Positions 8,101-14,221 of a stretch of DNA of 16,289 nt are shown here, in pieces. How positions within the stretch are numbered: the stretch's first letter is position 1; each line of letters starts with the position of its first letter. Source of the stretch: Planctomycetota bacterium (GTDB taxonomy: Bacteria > Planctomycetota > PUPC01 > JACPCR01). The position numbers and the translations under genes were made by a program. A model generated the notes under the pieces. The model was not told where the DNA came from. It searched no databases and was given only the letters and a program-made list of their open reading frames with translations. The stretch spans positions 1-16,289 of the forward strand of contig JASLXP010000204.1 of assembly GCA_030740295.1 (NCBI GenBank), written 5' to 3'.

Positions 8101-8318
8101 ACGAAGAGGGGCTCTGGGAATCGACCCTCTTTGCACGTGAGTACCGAGAGTGCGGCGGAGAGGTAGGCTCATGGGGTCCCTACCTGGCTGAAGGCGTGAT
8201 TGAAGACCAATACGGCGCAAGAACCCTGAGGCTCGAGGCCATCCAACTCCTCGGCAAAGGCGAGACACAGAATATCGAGCAGCGTCCCCAGGATGAATTG
8301 GTGGAGAGCTTCTTTTGA
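5172..8318 (+). CDS. dnaE2: Error-prone DNA polymerase, DnaE2-type alpha subunit
   Basis: 1048 residues, the usual length of DnaE2/ImuC rather than replicative DnaE. Order: PHP domain about 4-215, palm and fingers about 285-800, HhH region about 800-870, OB fold about 965-1045 (HLRLLGMLSATRTV). The catalytic Asp triad is intact: Asp388 and Asp390 in CPDIDIDFCW, and Asp537 in LVKIDLLGN. SVGRGSGASSIVSYVLG (344-360) and the RRDDVIDYVF stretch match the C-family core. The protein should extend DNA past lesions in the cytoplasm, usually with ImuA' and ImuB; neither partner is in this window. The GTG start at 5172 places YIPLHVHSHFS at the expected N-terminus, with no Shine-Dalgarno. Within PHP, the GxE motif reads ILGTSV and the later TND-x-H motif reads GTTAAMLLD, so several metal ligands are absent. 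No LexA-like operator was recognised upstream. Confidence 0.88.
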   Translation: MSYIPLHVHSHFSLCSGLASPEQLLERARGYGFRSLALTDFANLYGAIPFYQAASERGITPILGTSVPTLRGTAVLLARDYEGYENLCQLITQVHLGGPPGADESEVSPLDSVAGFDQKAKGTKELIPLTVQSIARHQAGLFVLTPSPDLLSALVGDIPHESLRAEIIRPGRSINEERRLLETAHSLGIRAVGTTAAMLLDPSDIRLHRVLTAMRKNQLVTREPDEDHSLAEHFLCPADEFERRFSDLPGSIKETRAVGEQCSLHIPLGKPIFPERPLSDGRPAEAELRQMTEDGLKWRYQPATPRAKRRLEYELEVITKLGFVEYFLVVADIMRFARSQRLPSVGRGSGASSIVSYVLGITNVDPIRYNIQFERFLNLSRSDCPDIDIDFCWQRRDDVIDYVFRKYGAAHTSMISTHNTFRARGAFREVAKACGVSNDDVSRLQGRISMDENVPVERAVRGVPSTMDISDDHLQRIVRHARRVVGFPHHLSVHCGGIVTSPKTIDSYTPLQRAAKGVIITQYEMRAVEDVGLVKIDLLGNRALSTIDETLRLVHEHRGLEIPSEEIPEDDRRTLDMVRNGRTLSVNQLESPAMRNLLIMSDSKCVEDIIAALALVRPGAAGAGMKEEFVRRKRGLSPVTFPHECVKDVLEDSLGIMLYEDDAMMVASRMLDLSLEEGDRFRKALNKAQDEEARELIHSWFVERSVKRGIPEKGAEDMWSQIRKFGSYSFCKSHSCGYGQVAYQCAYLKQHFPVEFMAAVMNHHAGMYSRAAHIEEAKRLGVMIRLPCVNRSEIEFTVSEGELQIGLSQIKGLSLRSMQKIVRERAAGRPFESLNDFLSRLTLQRTEIESLILCGGFDFTERIRPELMWELGMTYDAEKRLRDSRQLFKGNFHAITAPALNDFSPEQRLNQELYQIEMCAHEHILAVLRPHLPNRNLARSGDVRGRPGTHLRLLGMLSATRTVDTDAGRMMFITLEDEEGLWESTLFAREYRECGGEVGSWGPYLAEGVIEDQYGARTLRLEAIQLLGKGETQNIEQRPQDELVESFF

Positions 8319-8366
8319 GGTGAGATTGAGTTGGAGATCAGCCCCGCAGTCATCACGCCCCTTCCC

Positions 8367-9263
8367 TCAGACCTCCAGCTCCTTTCCAGTGATCCGCTTC
8401 ACCGCATCCTGATACATCGCCGAGGTCTTCCGTACGATGTCGTCCGGAAGGGCCGGGGCCGGTGGGGTCTTGTCCCAGTCGAGCGTTTCCAGATAATCGC
8501 GAACGAACTGTTTATCGAAAGATGGCTGCGATTTGCCGGGCTCGTAAACATCCTCCGGCCAGAAGCGTGACGAGTCCGGCGTGAGCACTTCATCGATGAG
8601 CACCGTGCGGCCGTCATGCTTGCCGAATTCGAATTTGGTGTCCGCCAGGATAATGCCTTTCGTCCTCGCGTAATCGGATGCCCTGGCGTAAATGCCGATG
8701 CTTTTCTCGCGGAGCTCTTCGGCATATTCAGAACCGACGATGTCGACCATCGTTTCGAATGGAATGTTTTCGTCGTGGCCATCTGTGGCCTTGGTGGCCG
8801 GAGTAAAAATCGGCTCGGGCAGCTTATCGGACTCTACAAGGCCATCCGGCAGCTTGATGCCGCATACCGTGCCCGACTGCTTGTATTCCTTCCAGCCTGA
8901 GCCGGCCAGGTAGCCTCTGACAACGCATTCGACGGGCGCCGGATCGGCCTTGATGGCCAGCATGGAACGGCCTTCGAGCTGGTCTTTGCAGTCTTCGTAG
9001 TTCTCGATCGCATCTGGTAGCGATTGGTTGATGACGTGGGTGTCCACGTGATCTTTGAAAAAGTCGAACCAGAAGAATGAGAGCGAGGTCAATACCCGCC
9101 CTTTGTATGGAATGGGCACCGGGTTAACGACATCGAAAGCGGAGACCCGATCGGAGGCGACCAGCAGCAGCTTGTCACCAAGATCGTAAATGTCGCGCAC
9201 CTTGCCGCGGTTGAACAGATTGAGGGAGGGGATGTTCGTTTCAAATACAGTGTTTACAGACAT
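8367..9263 (-). CDS. purC: Phosphoribosylaminoimidazole-succinocarboxamide synthase (SAICAR synthetase)
   Basis: 298 residues, the longer form of the family. It begins with [23 protein letters not shown] (residues about 17-39), the phosphate/ATP-contacting N-lobe. It continues with [17 protein letters not shown], the first family signature, then [10 protein letters not shown] and [14 protein letters not shown], the second signature. The enzyme joins CAIR and aspartate with ATP in de novo purine synthesis in the cytoplasm. The ATG at 9263 overlaps the TAA of the upstream J-domain gene by one base (TAATG), so translation is probably coupled. It converges with dnaE2, with 48 bases between the two stops and no hairpin seen there. 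No other purine gene is adjacent. Confidence 0.97.
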   Translation of the reverse strand: MSVNTVFETNIPSLNLFNRGKVRDIYDLGDKLLLVASDRVSAFDVVNPVPIPYKGRVLTSLSFFWFDFFKDHVDTHVINQSLPDAIENYEDCKDQLEGRSMLAIKADPAPVECVVRGYLAGSGWKEYKQSGTVCGIKLPDGLVESDKLPEPIFTPATKATDGHDENIPFETMVDIVGSEYAEELREKSIGIYARASDYARTKGIILADTKFEFGKHDGRTVLIDEVLTPDSSRFWPEDVYEPGKSQPSFDKQFVRDYLETLDWDKTPPAPALPDDIVRKTSAMYQDAVKRITGKELEV

Positions 9264-10075
9264 TATGAATCACCATTAACAGAGAGTTTTTCGTAAAGTT
9301 TCTTTACACCTTTCAGCTTGGGGTTGGCCTCGAAAGCCTGTCGCAGAAAATCAACTGCGGATTCTACATCGCCGAATTTGACGAGGACTTCAGCCATTTT
9401 CTTATGGAGCTGTGCCCGGCCGCCGTTCGTCGTCTCCAGTTGCAGCGCTTTGTAATAATTCTCCCGCGCAGAATCGAGGTCGTGCGCTTTCGAGAGACAT
9501 TTGAGATACGACTCGCCCAGCCTTTCGATGATCACTTCAAAATAGCAGCGTGCACGGGGCTCTTCGCATTCTTCCTCGTAAACGGCCTCGTAAAAGTCGA
9601 TGGCCTTCGCAAGGTCGCCCACCGATTCATAGGCCTCGCCAAGCAGAAATTTGCAGTCGAGGTAATCGCGGGTGTTGAGCCGGGCCAGCGGGTCGACCAG
9701 TTCCGATTTGCTTTTCAAGGCTTCGTAAAGGCGTATGCCTTCCGGATTATTCTTTTGCACGAGTTGGTCGAGAATCGCTTTGCCAATCTTGGTGAGCTCA
9801 TCCGGCCACGGCCAGTTTGGTGCCCTGTTCCTGCTGCGGGGTCTTACGAACAGCCGATACCGCACGTCGTACTCATCGCGCATCCTCGGATCGGACAGCG
9901 TGTTGTATGCCTCCGATACCACGCGGAACTGGCTCTGTGCCCATTCCTGTTTCGCCGGGTGAAGGTCGGGATGATATTTCTTCGCCAGCCGTCGATAAGA
10001 TCGCCTGATCTCATCCGCCGTCGCGGTCCACTGGATCTCCAGGATGCGGTAGTAATCGACCTGTAGCACGTTCAT
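9263..10075 (-). CDS. J-domain (DnaJ-like) protein with C-terminal TPR repeats
   Basis: 270 residues. An N-terminal J domain covers about residues 6-75 ([23 protein letters not shown] with HPD at 35-37, then [24 protein letters not shown]). The HPD tripeptide is the part that stimulates DnaK ATPase activity. There is no Gly/Phe linker, zinc-finger or DnaJ C-terminal domain. Residues about 120-265 look like tetratricopeptide repeats: [23 protein letters not shown], then [10 protein letters not shown] and [25 protein letters not shown]. It is probably a class C co-chaperone that delivers a specific client to DnaK through the TPR part; the client is unknown. It is the upstream gene of a two-gene unit with purC (TAATG overlap). 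The ATG at 10075 has only a pyrimidine-rich run before it. Confidence 0.9.
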   Translation of the reverse strand: MNVLQVDYYRILEIQWTATADEIRRSYRRLAKKYHPDLHPAKQEWAQSQFRVVSEAYNTLSDPRMRDEYDVRYRLFVRPRSRNRAPNWPWPDELTKIGKAILDQLVQKNNPEGIRLYEALKSKSELVDPLARLNTRDYLDCKFLLGEAYESVGDLAKAIDFYEAVYEEECEEPRARCYFEVIIERLGESYLKCLSKAHDLDSARENYYKALQLETTNGGRAQLHKKMAEVLVKFGDVESAVDFLRQAFEANPKLKGVKKLYEKLSVNGDS

Positions 10076-10148
10076 CTGAGGGAGGAAGGGCAGGAGTCGG
10101 AGAGGTGCCGGATTCTATGTGTGGGGCTCTCTTATTCCAATGAGTAAT

Positions 10149-10187
10149 GGAAGAATGGAATGATGGAATGATGAAGTGCATTCTTCC
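10149..10187. repeat. Inverted repeat around a short tandem GAATGATG repeat
   Basis: GGAAGAATG (10149-10157) and its exact reverse complement CATTCTTCC (10179-10187) enclose a 21-base loop. The loop begins with GAATGATG twice in a row, followed by AAGTG. It lies in the 139-base gap between the dioxygenase stop and the J-domain start, both on the minus strand. No T-run follows the stem, so it is not a clear intrinsic terminator. The composition looks like an intergenic repeat unit. Confidence 0.5.
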
Positions 10188-10214
10188 TTTACTCCTTCTA
10201 ACAATCCCCTCCTC

Positions 10215-11003
10215 TCATGCTCGCGTCCTCAGCATCGGCCTGTCGAAGCCCACTTTCAAGAAATCGCCGGTGTGCATCGATTTTGTGCCGGGAGGCATGA
10301 AGTGAATCGCAAATGCACGGCGCTGGCGATCGGTCGCGTTCGGAGCGCTGTAGTGGAGGGTCTGGCAGTGGTGGAACAGCGCGCCGCCGGCAGGAAGATC
10401 GACAACCACTGCGTTCGGGGTATCAGCCTGAGATTCAATATCGAAGAGCGCGCTCGTGGACTCTGACCGGACGTGTTCGAGGGGCCTCAGATGTGATCCG
10501 GGTATCATCTGCATGGCGCCGTTGTTTACTTCTACATCGTCCAGGGTCAGCCAGCATGTAACGAGATTTGCGGGAGAACATCTCCAATAGCCGTTGTCCT
10601 GATGCCAGAAAACAGGGCCGCCGTGGTTGGCCGGCTTATACAAAGCCTGATCGTGGAAGAGTTGGATATTCGGGCCGAGGAGGGCCTCCATCATGTCCAG
10701 AATTTTTTCGTGGTATATGAGCCGGCGAAAATGGATGTTTCGTTCGCACATCTGCATGATCTGAAGCATCTGTTCCGGCGCCTCATTCTTCTCTTTCACA
10801 TCCTGTGTGTCGTCAATAGTCAGGTTTCGAAAACGCCCGCTCTGACGAGCCTGCTCAAATTCGTGGTCGTATTCGCGGCGATAGAGATCAATCTCTTCGT
10901 CCGTTAAGACCTTCCCGATTCTGACGTACCCGTGTTGGCGGAAGTGGTCGATCTGATCCTGGGTGAGCGAGGTCTGAGGCTGTTCGTTCTGTGTGTTGGA
11001 CAT
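10215..11003 (-). CDS. Phytanoyl-CoA dioxygenase (PhyH) family Fe(II)/2-oxoglutarate oxygenase
   Basis: 262 residues from ATG at 11003. The frame is open to a GTG at 11045, but the ATG is preceded by GAGAAGAATTC, a usable ribosome-binding site. The double-stranded beta-helix motifs are present: HxD in FWHQDNGYW (His134, Asp136), distal His217 in LHYSAPN, and Arg229 in RQRRAFAIHF for 2-oxoglutarate. WLTLDDVEVNNGAMQMIPGSH is the family's core strand signature. Members hydroxylate or demethylate small molecules in the cytoplasm; they are greatly expanded in planctomycete-, Hydrogenedentota- and Poribacteria-like genomes, mostly with unknown substrates. It diverges from the oxidoreductase-isomerase pair at 11366, with about 360 bases between, and could share a pathway with it. 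The GTG start would add 14 residues with no family resemblance. Confidence 0.92.
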   Translation of the reverse strand: MSNTQNEQPQTSLTQDQIDHFRQHGYVRIGKVLTDEEIDLYRREYDHEFEQARQSGRFRNLTIDDTQDVKEKNEAPEQMLQIMQMCERNIHFRRLIYHEKILDMMEALLGPNIQLFHDQALYKPANHGGPVFWHQDNGYWRCSPANLVTCWLTLDDVEVNNGAMQMIPGSHLRPLEHVRSESTSALFDIESQADTPNAVVVDLPAGGALFHHCQTLHYSAPNATDRQRRAFAIHFMPPGTKSMHTGDFLKVGFDRPMLRTRA

Positions 11004-11365
11004 GAATTCTTCTCGATGCTGTCTGGCAGAATTGTCAGTTGTCACGCCCGCATCCCTTCTGTTTCTGACGGCAGCGTAAAGGGGATGAGAAGCAGAATCG
11101 TCGGCTGTCCGTAGAGTACGGGAGTCTATTTGGATGGCAATCCTTCAGTCTGAAGCAGGCAGAATGCAATAGGCATCCTGCACGACTGATGCCTGAACTT
11201 CCAGCGTTGGACAATGGCAAGCACGAGCTTGATTCGGCAGACATCCGATGCACGAATCAGATTCTGCGGGCAAAAGATTTGCCAACGCGGGGCCGTTCTG
11301 ATATCTGCGCAGGACCAGCATGGCAGGTAGCGCCTTTCAGATTCTCTTACTTGATGGAAATACCC
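11004..11365. other. Divergent intergenic region between dioxygenase and oxidoreductase genes
   Basis: About 360 bases between the two preferred start codons. The plus frame of the oxidoreductase remains open back to an ATG at 11189, but those 59 residues show no family similarity and I treat them as non-coding. The only structure I see is a 13-base palindrome, CTTCAG-T-CTGAAG, at 11143-11155, followed by an imperfect GCAGG...CCTGC hairpin to 11181. I see no convincing -35/-10 pair, riboswitch or tRNA. Confidence 0.5.
11143..11155. promoter_or_regulatory. 13-base palindrome, candidate operator
   Basis: CTTCAG, single T, CTGAAG: perfect dyad with a one-base centre, in the divergent region about 140 bases from the dioxygenase start and 210 bases from the oxidoreductase start. 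Its placement would suit a regulator controlling both. No regulator gene is nearby and a single 6+1+6 palindrome can arise by chance. Confidence 0.2.
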
Positions 11366-13210
11366 ATGGCAGAATTTAAGGCGATTCAGATAGGTTGCGG
11401 CGGGAGGGCTCAGGCTCATGCGCAGGCACTGGCGCAGGTCGGGCGTTTTGAATTCTCAGCGACTTGCGACCTCATTGAGGAGAAAGCGAAACAGACTGCA
11501 GACGCGAACGGCGTCCCGCGCACCAGCACTGATTTCCGGGAGCTGATGGAATCAGAGCAGCCGGATGTAGTCGCGTTCATCGCGCCGCCTGCCATCCGCA
11601 GCGAAGTGATCTTGCCCATTCTCGAGTACAAGCCAAAGGCGCTGGTTATCGAAAAGCCGATGACCATTGCCCTGGAGGAGGCCGAGTGCCTGGTTGCGGC
11701 CGCGGATGAGGCGGGCACCTGTTTCGTGGTGTGCCACCAGTGCCGCTACGGCGAAGACATGGTCAGGCTCCACCAACTCATTCAGGACGGCCGGCTGGGC
11801 AAAATCGAAAAGATACTCGTCAACTGCAAGCTCAACCTGATGGGACAGGGCACTCACATCCTCGACCTGATTGAGATGATGCTGCCCGGCAGCGAGGCGC
11901 ACTGGATCATGGCGCAAATCGACGGCGCCGGGGAGCTTTACAGGCAGGGCGGCCACCACCATCCAACTTGTGACCATGCCACTATCCAAATCGGCTACGG
12001 GGACGGCGTGATGGCCCTCGCATCCATCGGGATCCGGTCTCCTGACGTTCCGGAGACACTCAACAGCATCGCGCTCGAGTTCCAGGTCGCGGCCATCGGT
12101 TCGGACGGCTATGCCGAAGCCATCATCGGGCACGGTTGGAACGCTTTCTTCGCCGATGGGGCCAGCGACTGCGGCCGCGGACCCAGCTTTGACAAGAACG
12201 CGTACATGACGCAAGCGCTCTACGAAGAGGTCGCCGACGTGCTGGAGGGCAAGAAAGAAAAACACCAGGCATCCGCCCATGGCGCCCTGCACGCGCATCG
12301 CATCATTACCGCCGCATATGAATCTTCGCTCCAGGGCCGCGCCATCTCTCTCCCTCACTGTCCCCGGCCCGGAACGCTGGCCAGAGTTCGCCACGCAGTG
12401 GCTGCACGGCGGCCCGTGGTCGCATCCACGCTCATGTACGGGCACTATTCCCGAGAGGATACTTTGCGTGAATTAGCTTCCGCGGGCTTCGAGCAGATCG
12501 ACCTCTGGATGCTGCCCGGAATGGCAAGCCATTTCGACCCGGAAACGGAGGACATGGATTCGCTCAGAACCGAGCTTCAGCGGCACGGACTCTCAGTACC
12601 GATGGTCTCTATATACGGCAGCCAACCTGTCGAAGCCAAACTGCGCGCGGCACACGAGCTCGGCGCAACCGTCGCCGTGATGGGAGGAATGAACGTCAAG
12701 GAGTCGCCAGACCAGGTGCAAGCCTTGAAGCCCCTGCTCGACCTGGCGAGAGAGCTGAGGCTCACGCTTGCCTTCGAGAACCACATCAATACTATGGAAT
12801 CCATCGAAGACATGCAGGCGTTGCTGGATTCGCTCGACCACCCGGCCGCTTCCATTTGCCTGGCACCCACTCACCTGGAGTTTTGCGGGCAGCATCCGGA
12901 AGATGCTTTGGCGTCCTTGAAGGATCGGATCTCGGCCGTTTACCTTTGGGACATGGATGTCTATACGCCAAGTGACAACGCCTCGAAACACTGGCAGGAC
13001 GGAGACGCCCAGACGCCGGGGGCAAGTGACCTGGACTTCCGCTCTGTCCTGACCGCCGCAGCTCGCTACGCACCTGAGGCGGTCTGGTCGTTCACCTGGC
13101 ACGGTACAGAGGACTGGGCTATCGAACGAATCACGTCCGGGCTTGTCCGTGCGGCCCGGCACATCGACCGCTGCCGCCCGCTTCAACCTGATTCTGTATT
13201 CTGGAGGTAA
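11366..13210 (+). CDS. Gfo/Idh/MocA oxidoreductase fused to a sugar phosphate isomerase-like TIM barrel
   Basis: 614 residues from ATG at 11366 (GGAA a few bases upstream; ATG at 11354 is also possible). Residues 1-330 are a Gfo/Idh/MocA dehydrogenase: Rossmann start AIQIGCGGRAQAHA, the diagnostic EKP with Lys97, GTHILDLIEMM in the substrate half, and the usual domain end GRAISLP near 326-330. A basic linker of about 20 residues (CPRPGTLARVRHAVAARRPV) leads to a xylose-isomerase-like barrel, about 352-600, starting STLMYGHYSREDTLRELASAGF. The barrel keeps Glu471 (LAFENH), but the places where family metal ligands are expected read CLAPTH, AVYLWDMD and SFTWHG, so Asp, His and the last Glu seem lost. 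Domain 1 should oxidise a sugar or polyol with NAD(P). It ends 5 bases before an intact isomerase gene. A single unbroken frame argues for a real fusion. Confidence 0.9.
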   Translation: MAEFKAIQIGCGGRAQAHAQALAQVGRFEFSATCDLIEEKAKQTADANGVPRTSTDFRELMESEQPDVVAFIAPPAIRSEVILPILEYKPKALVIEKPMTIALEEAECLVAAADEAGTCFVVCHQCRYGEDMVRLHQLIQDGRLGKIEKILVNCKLNLMGQGTHILDLIEMMLPGSEAHWIMAQIDGAGELYRQGGHHHPTCDHATIQIGYGDGVMALASIGIRSPDVPETLNSIALEFQVAAIGSDGYAEAIIGHGWNAFFADGASDCGRGPSFDKNAYMTQALYEEVADVLEGKKEKHQASAHGALHAHRIITAAYESSLQGRAISLPHCPRPGTLARVRHAVAARRPVVASTLMYGHYSREDTLRELASAGFEQIDLWMLPGMASHFDPETEDMDSLRTELQRHGLSVPMVSIYGSQPVEAKLRAAHELGATVAVMGGMNVKESPDQVQALKPLLDLARELRLTLAFENHINTMESIEDMQALLDSLDHPAASICLAPTHLEFCGQHPEDALASLKDRISAVYLWDMDVYTPSDNASKHWQDGDAQTPGASDLDFRSVLTAAARYAPEAVWSFTWHGTEDWAIERITSGLVRAARHIDRCRPLQPDSVFWR

Positions 13211-13215
13211 AAACG

Positions 13216-14073
13216 ATGAGCTTTCGTGTTGGCTGTTTCGCTCTGATCACACCTTTCTCAAATTTTAAGTCACAGCTCGAAATCATCCATGACATGGGGG
13301 TGAAGTATGCGGATGTTACCGATGGGAACGACGGCGCTTCCATGGCCGTCGAGTACGGGTTCGGCGCGTCCGTGAGCCTTGACTCCAACCCGTTCGACAT
13401 CAAGCGGGCCTTCGAAGAGACCGGCATCACGCCCACTTCCTACTGCGCGCACGCCAACCTGCTCGACCCACCGGCCCCGTGGCGTTTCAGCACGCCTCAG
13501 ATCCTCAAGGCCATCCGGAACGCCGCGGCCATCGGAATCAAACACGTCATCACCACCGAAGGCGATCCCAAGACTGATTTTGCCGAGAGCATGACCTGGG
13601 ATGAAAAGCTATTCGCCATCAGGGAACGCCTTTACGAGCCGCTCCGGCTGGCGGCAGACATGGGCGTCGAGATTCTGCTTGAACCGCACGGTGAACTGAC
13701 CGATTCGATCCGCGGTCTCGACGCCATCCTCGACGCCTGCGGCGCGCCGGACAATCTGGGCATCAACATGGACACCGGCAACTCCTGGCTGGGCGGCGCC
13801 GACCCGGTCGAAATGACAAAGCACTTCATCTCCCGCATCCGGCACGTCCACTGGAAAGACCTCCCGGCCGAGATGGAGGAAGATCGCGGCAAGCTCTACG
13901 GCTGCGGCATGGCCACCATCCCCCTCGGGGAAGGCGTCATCGATGTGGCCGGCGTCGTAAAGGTGCTCCAGGATGCGGGCTTCGAAGGCGACACCACCCT
14001 CGAAGTCGCAGGAGTCGAAACCATGCAGGCATCTATCGAGTATCTCAGAAGCCTCGAACCGAACATTGGGTGA
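13216..14073 (+). CDS. Sugar phosphate isomerase/epimerase (xylose isomerase-like TIM barrel)
   Basis: 285 residues, normal length. The four metal ligands of the family are visible: Glu156 in ILLEPHG, Asp186 in INMDTGNSW, His212 in RHVHWKD, and Glu263 in TLEVAG. GCGMATIPLGEGVID (229-243) is the G.G.ID loop typical of inosose dehydratase/epimerase-like members. It should isomerise or epimerise a keto-sugar or keto-inositol using a divalent metal in the cytoplasm; the substrate is not determinable. GGAGG at 13203-13207, inside the end of the upstream fusion gene, is 8 bases from the ATG, and the genes are 5 bases apart, so translation is coupled. Pairing of a Gfo/Idh dehydrogenase with such an isomerase is the standard arrangement for inositol or rare-sugar catabolism. 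Confidence 0.95.
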   Translation: MSFRVGCFALITPFSNFKSQLEIIHDMGVKYADVTDGNDGASMAVEYGFGASVSLDSNPFDIKRAFEETGITPTSYCAHANLLDPPAPWRFSTPQILKAIRNAAAIGIKHVITTEGDPKTDFAESMTWDEKLFAIRERLYEPLRLAADMGVEILLEPHGELTDSIRGLDAILDACGAPDNLGINMDTGNSWLGGADPVEMTKHFISRIRHVHWKDLPAEMEEDRGKLYGCGMATIPLGEGVIDVAGVVKVLQDAGFEGDTTLEVAGVETMQASIEYLRSLEPNIG

Positions 14074-14079
14074 ACGGGC

Positions 14080-14197
14080 GTATTCTCAATCATCTGTTGT
14101 GGCTATCTGTTCAGCGGAGAATACTTCCAAAAGCGTCAGCCAGTACCATCGAGGGCGACGATGAGTGGGCGTAGCGGAGCGTAGCGAAGTCAGACCA
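14080..14197. repeat. Repeats in convergent intergenic region: inverted GTATTCTC pair and tandem GCGTAGCG unit
   Basis: GTATTCTC (14080-14087) pairs exactly with GAGAATAC (14117-14124) across 29 bases. Further on, GCGTAGCGGA and GCGTAGCGAA (14169-14188) form a 10-base tandem repeat with one mismatch. GTCAGACCA follows at 14189-14197. All lie between the isomerase stop and the convergent radical SAM gene's stop. No T-run terminator is visible. Confidence 0.4.
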
Positions 14198-14221
14198 TCC
14201 TGACCGGCCGCTGACCACTAA

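Noticed and set aside
11189..11365. Upstream in-frame extension of the oxidoreductase (59 residues from ATG at 11189)
   Set aside because: The residues show no family similarity, the Gfo/Idh Rossmann strand begins right after the ATG at 11366, and no ribosome-binding site precedes 11189.
12340..12440. Frameshift joining two separate genes at the oxidoreductase-isomerase junction
   Set aside because: The frame is continuous, the linker in the other frames does not restore a better end for domain 1 or a start for domain 2, and both domains are complete; read evidence is still desirable.
11552..12445. 297-codon open frame antisense to the fusion oxidoreductase
   Set aside because: It overlaps the conserved dehydrogenase core fully and has no recognisable motif.
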